Shown in pieces: positions 1 to 12,717 of a stretch of 64,000 nucleotides of DNA (within the stretch, counting starts at the first letter, position 1; every line of letters begins with the position of its first letter). Location of the stretch: NCBI RefSeq assembly GCF_051014685.1, contig NW_027478915.1, positions 1 through 64,000 on the forward strand. The letters run 5' to 3'. The notes under the pieces are model-generated. The model did no database searches and was not told the origin of the DNA. It saw only the letters and a program-made list of their open reading frames with translations. Position numbers and translations under genes: made by a program. This DNA is from Ptiloglossa arizonensis (taxonomy: Eukaryota > Arthropoda > Insecta > Hymenoptera > Colletidae).

Positions 1-2025
1 CCCCTAGGCCGTTCTAGTTATTCGTTTCGAGCATCAGAAGTGCGAAAATTTTGAGTTTCTCAAGCGTTTCTTACCTCCAAACTGCCATATCTCGCGAACG
101 GATCGACCAATCCGCAAAATTTCTGTTGCATCTGAAAGTAGAAACTCGCCCGATTACAACGGTATGCGTACTTTTCCCCTAGGCCGTTCTAGTTATTCGT
201 TTCGAGCATCAGAACTGCGAAAATGTTGAGTTTCTCAAGCGTTTCTTACCTACAAACTGCCATATCTCGCGAACGGATTGACCAATCCGCAAAATTTCTG
301 TTGCATCTGAAAGTAGAAATTCGCCCGATTACAACGGTATGCGTACTTTTCCCCTAGACCGTTCTAGTTATGCTTGTCGAGCATCAGAACTGCGAAAATT
401 TTGAGTTTCTCAAGCGTTTCTTACCTCCAAACTGCCATATCTCGCGAGCGGATTGACCAATCCGCAAAATTTCTGTTGCATCTGAAAGTAGAAACTCGCC
501 CGATTACAACGGTATGCGTACTTTTCCCCTAGGCCGTTCTAGTTATTCGTTTCGAGCATCAGAACTGCGAAAATGTTGAGTTTCTCAAGCGTTTCTTACC
601 TACAAACTGCCATATCTCGCGAACGGATTGACCAATCCGCAAAATTTCTGTTGCATCTGAAAGTAGAAATTCGCCCGATTACAACGGTATGCGTACTTTT
701 CCCCTAGACCGTTCTAGTTATGCTTGTCGAGCATCAGAACTGCGAAAATTTTGAGTTTCTCAAGCGTTTCTTACCTACAAACTGCCATATCTCGCGAACG
801 GATTGACCAATCCGCAAAATTTCTGTTGCATCTGAAAGTAGAAACTCGCCCGATTACAACGGTATGCGTACTTTTCCCCTAGGCCGTTCTAGTTATTCGT
901 TTCGAGCATCAGAACTGCGAAAATTTTGAGTTTCTCAAGCGTTTCTTACCTCCAAACTGCCATATCTCGCGAACGGATTGACCAATCCGCAAAATTTCTG
1001 TTGCATCTGAAAGTAGAAACTCGCCCGATTGCAACGGTATGCGTACCTTTCCCCTAGGCCGTTCTAGTTATTCGTTTCGAGCATCAGAAGTGCGAAAATT
1101 TTGAGTTTCTCAAGCGTTTCTTACCTCCAAACTGCCATATCTCGCGAACGGATCGACCAATCCGCAAAATTTCTGTTGCATCTGAAAGTAGAAACTCGCC
1201 CGATTACAACGGTATGCGTACTTTTCCCCTAGGCCGTTCTAGTTATTCGTTTCGAGCATCAGAACTGCGAAAATGTTGAGTTTCTCAAGCGTTTCTTACC
1301 TACAAACTGCCATATCTCGCGAACGGATTGACCAATCCGCAAAATTTCTGTTGCATCTGAAAGTAGAAATTCGCCCGATTACAACGGTATGCGTACTTTT
1401 CCCCTAGACCGTTCTAGTTATGCTTGTCGAGCATCAGAACTGCGAAAATTTTGAGTTTCTCAAGCGTTTCTTACCTCCAAACTGCCATATCTCGCGAGCG
1501 GATTGACCAATCCGCAAAATTTCTGTTGCATCTGAAAGTAGAAACTCGCCCGATTACAACGGTATGCGTACTTTTCCCCTAGGCCGTTCTAGTTATTCGT
1601 TTCGAGCATCAGAACTGCGAAAATGTTGAGTTTCTCAAGCGTTTCTTACCTACAAACTGCCATATCTCGCGAACGGATTGACCAATCCGCAAAATTTCTG
1701 TTGCATCTGAAAGTAGAAATTCGCCCGATTACAACGGTATGCGTACTTTTCCCCTAGACCGTTCTAGTTATGCTTGTCGAGCATCAGAACTGCGAAAATT
1801 TTGAGTTTCTCAAGCGTTTCTTACCTACAAACTGCCATATCTCGCGAACGGATTGACCAATCCGCAAAATTTCTGTTGCATCTGAAAGTAGAAACTCGCC
1901 CGATTACAACGGTATGCGTACTTTTCCCCTAGGCCGTTCTAGTTATTCGTTTCGAGCATCAGAACTGCGAAAATTTTGAGTTTCTCAAGCGTTTCTTACC
2001 TCCAAACTGCCATATCTCGCGAACG
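1..2025 (+). repeat. 6-monomer HOR (1,050 bp), nearly two copies
   Basis: Positions 1-975 and 1,051-2,025 read identically, including rare markers: CAGAAGTGCG in the first monomer, AAATGTTGAG in monomers 2 and 4, and CTCGCGAGCGG in monomer 3. Monomers 2/4 and 3/5 are themselves close pairs with a 350-bp offset, so a dimer duplication preceded the hexamer duplication. The first copy may begin left of the window. The second copy ends in the dyad at 2,026, where the sequence departs from the unit. Confidence 0.9.
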
Positions 2026-2098
2026 GGTACCAATCCGCAAAATTTCTGTTGCATCTGAAAATAGAATGTCGCCCGATTACAACGGTATGCGTACTTTT
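1926..2098 (+). repeat. 173-bp junction monomer with 2-bp deletion
   Basis: The dyad reads CGGGTACCAATCCG here instead of CGGATTGACCAATCCG. Two bases are lost and GGTACC (2,026-2,031) is created, the only such site I noticed. The right half carries further private changes (AAAATAGAATGTCGCCC and, in the next monomer, CCTAGAACG). It sits exactly where the hexamer HOR stops, so it looks like the joint between two differently evolving blocks. It is the only place where the monomer phase shifts before 25,649. Confidence 0.85.
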
Positions 2099-5000
2099 CC
2101 CCTAGAACGTTCTAGTTATGCTTGTCGAGCATCAGAACTGCGAAAATTTTGAGTTTCTCAAGAGTTTCTTACCTCCAAACTGCCATATCTCGCGAACGGA
2201 TTGACCAATCCGCAAAATTTCTGTTGCATCTGAAAGTAGAAACTCGCCCGATTACAACGGTATGCGTACTTTTCCCCTAGTCCGTTCTAGTTATTCGTTT
2301 CGAGCATCAGAACTGCGAAAATTTTGAGTTTCTCAAGCGTTTCTTACCTCCAAACTGCCATATCTCGCGAACGGATTGACCAATCCGCAAAATTTCTGTT
2401 GCATCTGAAAGTACAAACTCGCCCGACTACAACGGTATGCGTACTTTTCCCCTAGGCCGTTCTAGTTATTCGTTTCGAGCATCAGAACTGCGAAAATTTT
2501 GAGTTTCTCGAGCGTTTCTTACATCCAAACTGCCATATCTCGCGAACGGATTGACCAATCCGCAAAATTTCTGTTGCATCTGAAAGTAGAAATTCGCCCG
2601 ATTACAACTGTATGCGTACTTTTCCCCTAGCCCGTTCTAGTTATTCGTTTCGAGCAACAGAACTGCGAAAATTTTGAGTTTCTCAAGCGTTGCTTACCTC
2701 CAAACTGCCATATCTCGCGAACGGATTGCCCAATCCGCAAAATTTCTGTTGCATCTGAAAGTAGATACTCGCCTGATTACAACGGTATGAGTACTTTTCC
2801 CCTAGGCCGTTCTAGTTATTCGTTTCGAGCATCAGAACTGCGAAAATTTTGAGTTTCTCAAGCGTTTCTTACATCCAAACTGCCATATCTCGCGAACGGA
2901 TTGACCAATCCGCAAAATTTCTGTTGCATCTGAAGGTAGAAACTCGCCCGATTACAACGGTATGCGTACTTTTCCCCTAGGCCGTTCTAGTTATTCGTTT
3001 CGAGCATCAGAACTGTGAAAATTTTGAGTTTCTCAAGCGTTTCTCACCTGCAAACTGCCACATCTCGCGAACGGATTGACCAATCCGCAAAATTTCTGTT
3101 GCATCTAAAAGTAGAAACTCGCCCGATTACAACGGTGTGCGTACTCTTCCCCTAGGCCGTTCTAGTTATGCTTGTCGAGCATCAGAACTGCGAAAATTTT
3201 GAGTTTCTCAAGCGTTTCTTACCTCCAAACTGCCATATCTCGCGAACGGATTGACCAATCCGCAAAATTTTTGTTGCATCTGAAAGTAGAAACTCGCCCG
3301 ATTACAACGGTGTGCGTACTTTTCCCCTAGGCCGTTCTAGTTATTCGTTTCGAGCATCAGAACTGCGAAAATTTTGAGTTTCTCGAGCGTTGCTTACCTC
3401 CAAACTGCCATATCTCGCGAACGGATTGACGAATGCGCAAAATTTCTGTTGCATCTGAAAGTAGAAACTCGCCCGATTACAACGGTGTGCGTACTTTTCC
3501 CCTAGGCCGTTCTAGTTATTCGTTTCGAGCATCAGAACTGCGAAAATTTTGAGTTTCTCGAGCGTTTCTTACATCCAAACTGCCATATCTCGCGAACGGA
3601 TTGACGAATGCGCAAAATTTCTGTTGCATCTGAAAGTAGAAACTCGCCCGATTACGATGGTATGCGTACTTTTCCCCTAGCCCGTTCTAGTTATTCGTTT
3701 CGAGCATCAGAACTGCGAAAATTTTGAGTTTCTCAAGCGTTGCTTACCTCCAAACTGCCATATCTCGCGAACAGATTGACCAATCCGCAAAATTTCTGTT
3801 GCATCTGAAAGTAGAAACTCGCCCGATTACAACGGTGTGCGAACTTTTCCCCTAGGCCGTCCTTGTTATTCGTTTCGAGCATCAGAACCGCGAAAATTTT
3901 GAGTTTCTCAAGCGTTTCTTACCTCCAAACTGCCATATCTCGCGAACGGATTGACCAATCCGCAAAATTTCTGTTGCATCTGAAAGTAGAAACTCGCCCG
4001 ATTACAACGGTGTGCGTACTTTTCCCCTAGGCCGTTATTGTTATTCGTTTCGAGCATCAGAACCGCGAAAATTTTGAGTTTCTCAAGCGTTTCTTACCTC
4101 CAAACTGCCATATCTCGCGAACGGATTGACCAATCCGCAAAATTTCTGTTGCATCTGAAAGTAGAAACTCGCCCGATTACAACGGTATGCGTACTTTTCC
4201 CCTAGGCCGTTCTAGTTATTCGTTTCGAGCATCAGAACTGCGAAAATTTTGAGTTTCTCAAGCGTTTCTTACCTCCAAACTGCCATATCTCGCGAACGGA
4301 TTGACCAATCAGCAAAATTTCTGTTGCATCTGAAAGTAGAAACTCGCCCGATTACAACGGTGTGCGTACTTTTCCCCTAGGCCGTTCTAGTTATTCGTTT
4401 CGAGCAACAGAACTGCGAAAATTTTGAGTTTCTCAAGCGTTGCTTACCTCCAAACTGGCATATCTCGCGAACGGATTGACCAATCCGCAAAATTTCTGTT
4501 GCATCTGAAAGTAGAAACACGCCCGATTACGACGGTATGCGTACTTTTCCCCTAGCCCGTTCTAGTTATTCGTTTCGAGCAACAGAACTGCGAAAATTTT
4601 GAGTTTCTCAAGCGTTGCTTACCTCCAAACTGCCATATCTCGCGAACGGATTGACCAATCCGCAAAATTTCTGTTGCATCTGAAAGTAGAAACTCGCCCG
4701 ATTACAACGGTGTGCCTACTTTTCCCCTAGGCCGTTCTTGTTATTCGTTTCGAGCATCAGAACCGCGAAAATTTTGAGTTTCTCAAGCGTTGCTTACCTC
4801 CAAACTGCCATATCTCGCGAACGGATTGACCAATCCGCAAAATTTCTGTTGCATCTGAAAGTAGAAACTCGCCCGATTACAACGGTGTGCCTACTTTTCC
4901 CCTAGGCCGTTCTTGTTATTCGTTTCGAGCATCAGAACCGCGAAAATTTTGAGTTTCTCAAGCGTTGCTTACCTCCAAACTGCCATATCTCGCGAACGGA

Positions 5001-5890
5001 TTGACCAATCCGCAAAATTTCTGTTGCATCTGAAAGTAGAAACTCGCCCGATTACAACGGTGTGCGTACTTTTCCCCTAGGCCGTTATTGTTATTCGTTT
5101 CGAGCATCAGAACCGCGAAAATTTTGAGTTTCTCAAGCGTTTCTTAACTCCAAACTGCCATATCTCGCGAACGGATTGACCAATCCGCAAAATTTCTGTT
5201 GCATCTGAAAGTAGAAACTCGCCCGATTACAACGGTATGCGTACTTTTCCCCTAGCCCGTTCTAGTTATTCGTTTCGAGCAACAGGACTGCGAAAATTTT
5301 GAGTTTCTCAAGCGTTGCTTACCTCCAAACTGCCATATCTCGCGAACGGATTGACCAATCCGCAAAATTTCTGTTGCATCTGAAAGTACAAACTCGCCCG
5401 ATTACAACGGTGTGCGTACTTTTCCCCTAGGCCGTTCTAGTTATGCTTGTCGAGCATCAGAACTGCGAAAATTTTGAGTTTCTCAAGCGTTTCTTACCTC
5501 CAAACTGCCATATCTCGCGAACGGATTGACCATTCCGCAAAATTTCTGTTGCATCTGAAAGTAGAAACTCGCCCGATTACAACGGTGTGCGTACTTTTCC
5601 CCTAGGCCGTTCTAGTTATTCGTTTCGAGCATCAGAACTGCGAGAATTTTGAGTTTCTCGAGCGTTTCTTACATCCAAACTGCCATATCTCGCGAACGGA
5701 TTGACCAATCCGCAAAATTTCTGTTGCATCTGAAAGTAGAGATTCGCCCGATTACAACTATATGCGTACTTTTCCCCTAGCCCGTTCTAGTTATTCGTTT
5801 CGAGCATCAGAACTGCGAAAATTTTGAGTTTCTCAAGCGTTTCTCACGTACAAACTGCCACATCTCGCGAACGGATTGTCCGATCCGCAA
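2099..5890 (+). repeat. Heterogeneous monomer block without strong HOR
   Basis: About 22 monomers, all exactly 175 bp, differ from one another at several positions. Marker states recur in no fixed long order: GCAACAG with GCGTTGCTT, AACCGCG with CCGTTCTTG or CCGTTATTG, and GGTGTGCG in place of GGTATGCG. A faint 1,050-bp rhythm is seen, since TTTCTCGAGCGTTTCTTACATCC-like segments occur near 2,505, 3,555 and 5,655. Adjacent monomers at 4,724 and 4,899 are almost identical, both following GGTGTGCCTAC. It reads as an older, less homogenised stretch between two HOR domains. Confidence 0.75.
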
Positions 5891-6221
5891 AATTTCTGTT
5901 GCATCTGAAGGTCGAAACTCGCCCCATTACAACGGTGTGGGTACTTTTCCCCTAGGCCGTTCTAGTTATGCTTGTCGAGCATCAGAACTGCGAAAATTTT
6001 GAGTTTCTCGAGCGTTTCTTTCCTCCAAACTGCCATATCTCGCGAACGGATTGACCAATCCGCAAAATTTCTGTTGCATCTGAAAGTAGATACTCGCCCG
6101 ATTACAACGGTATGAGTACTTTTCCCCTAGGCCGTTCTAGTTATTCGTTTCGAGCATCAGAAGTGTGAAAATTTTGAGTTTCTCAAGCGTTTCTTACCTC
6201 CAAACTGCCATATCTCGCGAA
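5890..6221 (+). repeat. Partial leading copy of the 22-mer HOR
   Basis: From about 5,890 the sequence follows the last two monomers of the 22-mer HOR (compare 20,590-20,921). It shows the linked markers GAAGGTCGAAACTCGCCCC, GGTGTGGGTAC, TTTCTCGAGCG and GGTATGAGTAC, then CAGAAGTGTG. Before it, the monomer has TTTCTCACGTAC and ATTGTCCGATCC, which do not match the HOR. So the HOR domain begins with a truncated unit. Confidence 0.7.
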
Positions 6222-8846
6222 CGGATGGACCAATCCGCAAAATTTCTGTTGCATCTGAAAGTAGAAACTCGCCCAATTGAAACGGTATGTGTGCTTTTCC
6301 CCTGGGCCATTCTAGTTATTCGTTTCGAGCATCAGAACTGTGCAAATTTTGAGTTTCTCAACCGTTTCTTACCTCCAAACGGCCATATCACGCGAACGGA
6401 TTTTCCAGTCCGGAAAATTTCTGTTGCATCTGAAAGTAGAAACTCGTCCGATTACAACGGTATGCGTACTTTTCCCCTAGGCCGTTCTAGTTATTCGTTT
6501 CGAGCATCAGAACTGTGAAAATTTTTAGTTTCTCAAGCGTTTCTTACCTCCAAACTGCCGTATCTCGGGAACGGATTGACCAATCCGCAAAATTTCTGTT
6601 GCATATGAAAGTCGAAACTCGCCCGATTACAATGGTATGTGTACTTATCCCCTAGGCCGATGTAGTTATTCGTATCGAGCATCAGAACTGCGAAAATTTT
6701 GAGTTTCTCAAGCGTTTCTTACCTCCAAACTGCCATATCTCGCGAACGGATTGTCCAATCCGCAAAATTTCTGTTGCATCTGAAAGTAGAAACTCGCCCG
6801 ATTACAACGGTATGCGTACTTTTCCCCTAGGCCGTTCTAGCTATTCGTTTCGAGCATCAGAACTGCGAAAATTTTGAGTTTCTCAAGCGTTTCTTACTTC
6901 CAAACTGCCATATCTCGCGAACGGATTGACCAATCCGCAAAATTTCTGTTGCATCTGAAGGTCGAAACTCGCCCGACTACAACGGTATGCGTACTTTTCC
7001 CCTAGGCCGTTCTAGTTATTCGTTTCGAGCATCAGAACTGCGAAAATTTTGAGTTTCTCAAGCGTTTCTTACATCCAAACTGCCATATCTCGCGAACGGA
7101 TTGACCAATCCGCAAAATTTCAATTGCATCTGAAAGTAGAAACTCGCCCGATTACAACGGTATGCGTACTTTTCCCCTAGACCGTTCTAGTTATGCTTGT
7201 CGAGCATCAGAACTGCGAAAATTTTGAGTTTCTCAACCGTTTCTCACATACAAACTGCCACATCTTGCGAACGGATTGTCCAATCCGCAAAATTTCTGAT
7301 GCATCTGAAAGTAGAAACTCGCCCGATTACAACGGTATGCGTACTTTTCCCCTAGGCCGCCCTTGTTATTCGTTTCGAGCATCAGAACTGCAAAAACTTT
7401 GAGTTTCTCAAGCGTTTCTTACATCCAAGCTGCCATATCTCGCGAACGGTTTGACCAATCCGCAAAATTTCTGTTGCATCTGAAAGTAGATACTCGCCCG
7501 ATTACAACTGTATGCGTACTTTTCCCCTAGCCCGTTCTAGTTATTCGTTTCGAGCAACAGAACTGCGAAAATTTTGAGTTTCTCAAGCGTTGCTTACCTC
7601 CAAACTGCCATATCTCGCGAACGGATTGACCAATCCGCAAAATTATTGTTGCATCTGAAAGTAGAAACTCGCCCAATTACAACGGTATGCGTACTTTTCC
7701 CCTGGTCCGTTCTAGTTATTCGTTTCGAGCATCAGAACTGTGAAAATTTTGAGTTTCTCAACCGTTTCTTACCTCCGAACTGCCATATCTCGCGAACGGA
7801 TTGACCAATCCGCAAAATTTCTGTTGCATCTGAAAGTAGAAACTCGCCCGATTACAACTGTATGCGTACTTTTCCCCTGGTCCGTTCTAGTTATTCGTTT
7901 CGAGCATCAGAACTGTGAAAATTTTGAGTTTCTCAACCGTTTCTTACCTCCGAACTGCCATGTCTCGCGAACGGATTGACCAATCTGTAAAATTTCTGTT
8001 GCATCTGAAAGTAGAAACTCGCCCGATTACAACGGTATGCGTACTTTTCCCCTAGGCCGTCCTTGTTATTCGTTTCGAGCATCAGAACCGCGAAAATTTT
8101 GAGTTTCTCAAGCGTTTCTTACCTCCAAACTGCCATATCTCGCGAACGGATTGACCAATGCGCAAAATTTCTGTTGCATCTGAAAGTAGAAACTCGCCCG
8201 ATTACGACGGTATGCGTACTTTTCCCCTAGCCCGTTCTAGTTATTAGTTTCGAGCATCAGAACTGCGAAAATTTTGAGTTTCTCAAGCGGTGCTTACCTC
8301 CAAACTGCCATATCTCGCGAACGGATTGACCAATGCGCAAAATTTCTGTTGCATCGGAAAGTAGAAACTCGCCCGATTACGACGGTATGCGTACTTTTCC
8401 CCTAGCCCGTTCTAGTTATTCGTTTCGAGCAACAGAACTGCGAAAATTTTGAGTTTCTCAAGCGTTTCTTACTTCCAAACTGCCATATCTCGCGAACTGA
8501 TTGACCAATCCGCAAAATTTCTGTTGCATCTGAAGGTCGAAACTCGCCCCATTACAACGGTGTGGGTACTTTTCCCCTAGGCCGTTCTAGTTATGCTTGT
8601 CGAGCATCAGAACTGCGAAAATTTTGAGTTTCTCGAGCGTTTCTTACCTCCAAACTGCCATATCTCGCGAACGGTTTGTCCAATCCGCAAAATTTCTGTT
8701 GCATCTGAAAGTAGATACTCGCCCGATTACAACGGTATGAGTACTTTTCCCCTAGGCCGTTCTAGTTATTCGTTTCGAGCATCAGAAGTGTGAAAATTTT
8801 GAGTTTCTCAAGCGTTTCTTACCTCCAAACTGCCATATCTCGCGAA
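6222..8846 (+). repeat. 22-mer HOR, copy A (15 monomers, 2,625 bp)
   Basis: Copies are counted from the unique variant CGGATGGACC at 6,222, which recurs at 8,847, 12,522, 17,072 and 20,922. Copy A keeps the marker order of copy D but lacks three monomers between the TGCAAATTTTGAG monomer and the TTCTCACATAC monomer (near 7,235). It also lacks four monomers between the last CCTCCGAACTGCCATG monomer (near 7,950) and the next anchor. Both losses are whole monomers. Confidence 0.85.
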
Positions 8847-11800
8847 CGGATGGACCAATCCGCAAAATTTCTGTTGCAGCTGAAAGTAGAAACTCGCCCA
8901 ATTGAAACGGTATGTGTGCTTTTCCCCTGGGCCATTCTAGTTATTCGTTTCGAGCATCAGAACTGTGCAAATATTGAGTTTCTCAACCGTTTCTTACCTC
9001 CAAACGGCCATATCACGCGAACGGATTTTCCAATCCGGAAAATTTCTGTTGCATCTGAAAGTAGAAACTCGTCCGATTACAACGGTATGCGTACTTTTCC
9101 CCTAGGCCGTTCTAGTTATTCGTTTCGAGCATCAGAACTGTGAAAATTTTTAGTTTCTCAAGCGTTTCTTACCTCCAAACTGCCGTATCTCGGGAACGGA
9201 TTGACCAATCCGCAAAATTTCTGTTGCATATGAAAGTCGAAACTCGCCCGATTACAATGGTATGTGTACTTATCCCCTAGGCCGATGTAGTTATTCGTAT
9301 CGAGCATCAGAACTGCGAAAATTTTGAGTTTCTCAAGCGTTTCTTACCTCCAAACTGCCATATCTCGCGAACGGTTTGTCCAATCCGCAAAATTTCTGTT
9401 GCATCTGAAAGTAGAAACTCGCCCGATTACAACGGTATGCGTACTTCTCCCCTAGGCCGTTCTAGTTATTCGTCTCGAGCATCAGAACTGCGAAAATTTT
9501 GAGTTTCTCAAGCGTTTCTTACCTCCAAACTGCCATATCTCGTGAACGGATTGACCAATCCGCAAAATTTCTGTTGCATCTGAAAGTAGATACTCGCCCG
9601 ATTACAACGGTATGAGTACTTTTCCCCTAGCCCGTTCTAGTTATTCGTTTCGTGCAACAGAACTGCGAAAATTTTGAGTTTCTCAAGCGCTGCTTACCTC
9701 CAAACTGCCGTATCTCGCGAACGGATTGACCAATCCGCAAAATTTCTGTTGCATCTGAAAGTAGAAACTCGCCCGATCACAACGGTGTGCGTACTTTTCC
9801 CCTAGGCCGTTCTTGTTATTCGTTTCGAGCATCAGAACCGCGAAAATTTTGAGTTTCTCAAGCGTTTCTTACCTCCAAACTGCCATATCTCGCGAACGGA
9901 TTGTCCAATCCGCAAAATTTCTGTTGCATCTGAAAGTAGAAACTCGCCCGATTACAACGGTATGCGTACTTTTCCCCTAGGCCGTTCTAGCTATTCGTTT
10001 CGAGCATCAGAACTGCGAAAATTTTGAGTTTCTCAAGCGTTTCTTACTTCCAAACTGCCATATCTCGCGAACGGATTGACCAATCCGCAAAATTTCTGTT
10101 GCATCTGAAGGTCGAAACTCGCCCGACTACAACGGTATGCGTACTTTTCCCCTAGGCCGTTCTAGTTATTCGTTTCGAGCATCAGAACTGCGAAAATTTT
10201 GAGTTTCTCAAGCGTTTCTTACTTCCAAACTGCCATATCTCGCGAACGGATTGACCAATCCGCAAAATTTCAATTGCATCTGAAAGTAGAAACTCGCCCG
10301 ATTACAACGGTATGCGTACTTTTCCCCTAGACCGTTCTAGTTATGCTTGTCGAGCATCAGAACTGCGAAAATTTTGAGTTTCTCAACCGTTTCTCACATA
10401 CAAACTGCCACATCTTGCGAACGGATTGTCCAATCCGCAAAATTTCTGATGCATCTGAAAGTAGAAACTCGCCCGATTACAACGGTATGCGTACTTTTCC
10501 CCTAGGCCGCCCTTGTTATTCGTTTCGAGCATCAGAACTGCAAAAATTTTGAGTTTCTCAAGCGTTTCTTACATCCAAGCTGCCATATCTCGCGAACGGT
10601 TTGACCAATCCGCAAAATTTCTGTTGCATCTGAAAGTAGATACTCGCCCGATTACAACTGTATGCGTACTTTTCCCCTAGCCCGTTCTAGTTATTCGTTT
10701 CGAGCAACAGAACTGCGAAAATTTTGAGTTTCTCAAGCGTTGCTTACCTCCAAACTGCCATATCTCGCGAACGGATTGACCAATCCGCAAAATTATTGTT
10801 GCATCTGAAAGTAGAAACTCGCCCAATTACAACGGTATGCGTACTTTTCCCCTGGTCCGTTCTAGTTATTCGTTTCGAGCATCAGAACTGTGAAAATTTT
10901 GAGTTTCTCAACCGTTTCTTACCTCCGAACTGCCATATCTCGCGAACGGATTGACCAATCCGCAAAATTTCTGTTGCATCTGAAAGTAGAAACTCGCCCG
11001 ATTACAACGGTATGCGTACTTTTCCCCTGGTCCGTTCTAGTTATTCGTTTCGAGCATCAGAACTGTGAAAATTTTGAGTTTCTCAACCGTTTCTTACCTC
11101 CGAACTGCCATGTCTCGCGAACGGATTGACCAATCTGCAAAATTTCTGTTGCATCTGAAAGTAGAAACTCGCCCGATTACAACGGTGTGCGTACTTTTCC
11201 CCTAGGCCGTTCTTGTTATTCGTTTCGAGCATCAGAACCGCGAAAATTTTGAGTTTCTCAAGCGTTTCTTACCTCCAAACTGCCATATCTCGCGAACGGA
11301 TTGACCAATCCGCAAAATTGCTGTTGCATCTGAAAGTAGAAACTCGCCCGATTACAACGGTATGCGTACTTTTCCCCTAGGCCGTCCTTGTTATTCGTTT
11401 CGAGCATCAGAACCGCGAAAATTTTGAGTTTCTCAAGCGTTTCTTACCTCCAAACTGCCATATCTCGCGAACGGATTGACCAATCCGCAAAATTTCTGTT
11501 GCATCTGAAAGTAGAAACTCGCCCGATTACAACGGTATGCGTACTTTTCCCCTAGCCCGTTCTAGTTATTCGTTTCAAGCAACAGAACTGCGAAAATTTT
11601 GAGTTTCTCAAGCGTTGCTTACCTCCAAACTGCCATATCTCGCGAACGGATTGACCAATCCGCAAAATTTCTGTTGCATCTGAAAGTAGAAACTCGCCCG
11701 ATTACAACGGTATGCGTACTTTTCCCCTAGCCCGTTCTAGTTATTCGTTTCGAGCAACAGAACTGCGAAAATTTTGAGTTTCTCAAGCGTTGCTTACCTC

Positions 11801-12521
11801 CAAACTGCCATATCTCGCGAACGGATTGACCAATCCGCAAAATTTCTGTTGCATCTGAAAGTACAAACTCGCCCGATTACAACGGTGTGCGTACTTTTCC
11901 CCTAGGCCGTTATTGTTATTCGTTTCGAGCATCAAAACCGCGAAAATTTTGAGTTTCTCAAGCGTTTCTTACCTCCAAACTGCCATATCTCGCGAACGGA
12001 TTGACCAATGCGCAAAATTTCTGTTGCATCGGAAAGTAGAAACTCGCCCGATTACGACGGTATGCGTACTTTTCCCCTAGCCCGTTCTAGTTATTAGTTT
12101 CGAGCATCAGAACTGCGAAAATTTTGAGTTTCTCAAGCGGTGCTTACCTCCAAACTGCCATATCTCGCGAACGGATTGACCAATGCGCAAAATTTCTGTT
12201 GCATCGGAAAGTAGAAACTCGCCCGATTACGACGGTATGCGTACTTTTCCCCTAGCCCGTTCTAGTTATTCGTTTCGAGCAACAGAACTGCGAAAATTTT
12301 GAGTTTCTCAAGCGTTTCTTACTTCCAAACTGCCATATCTCGCGAACGGATTGACCAATCCGCAAAATTTCTGTTGCATCTGAAGGTCGAAACTCGCCCC
12401 ATTACAACGGTGTGGGTACTTTTCCCCTAGGCCGTTCTAGTTATGCTTGTCGAGCATCAGAACTGCGAAAATTTTGAGTTTCTCGAGCGTTTCTTACCTC
12501 CAAACTGCCATATCTCGCGAA
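8847..12521 (+). repeat. 22-mer HOR, copy B (21 monomers, 3,675 bp)
   Basis: This copy has all internal markers of copy D in the same order: TATCTCGGGAACGG near 9,185, TTTCAATTGCATC near 10,269, TTCTCACATAC near 10,392, GATGCATC, AATTATTGTTGC near 10,794, two CCCCTGGTCC monomers, AATTGCTGTTGC near 11,317, and GTACAAACTC. One monomer is missing just before the next anchor: TTTCTCGAGCG (12,485) joins directly to CGGATGGACC (12,522). Copies A and D have a full extra monomer there. Confidence 0.88.
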
Positions 12522-12700
12522 CGGATGGACCAATCCGCAAAATTTCTGTTGCAGCTGAAAGTAGAAACTCGCCCAATTGAAACGGTATGTGTGCTTTTCC
12601 CCTGGGCCATTCTAGTTATTCGTTTCGAGCATCAGAACTGTGCAAATTTTGAGTTTCTCAACCGTTTCTTACCTCCAAACGGCCATATCACGCGAACGGA

Positions 12701-12717
12701 TTTTCCAATCCGGAAAA
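12701..12717. other. Alternative dyad TTTTCC-AATCC-GGAAAA in one HOR monomer
   Basis: In one monomer of each 22-mer HOR copy the usual dyad is altered to GGATTTTCCAATCCGG. This removes the CGGATTG/CAATCCG pairing but creates a new inverted repeat with 6-bp arms and a 5-bp loop, shifted about 5 bp. The same form is seen near 6,401, 9,026, 17,251 and 21,101. The trimer block around 32,029-34,653 has the related GGATTTTCC, but followed by AATCCGCAAAA, so its right arm is incomplete. Confidence 0.6.

Noticed and set aside
2099..5890. A clean 1,050-bp HOR in the left heterogeneous block
   Set aside because: Only scattered markers near 2,505, 3,555 and 5,655 keep this spacing. The intervening monomers do not match, so I report only a faint rhythm.
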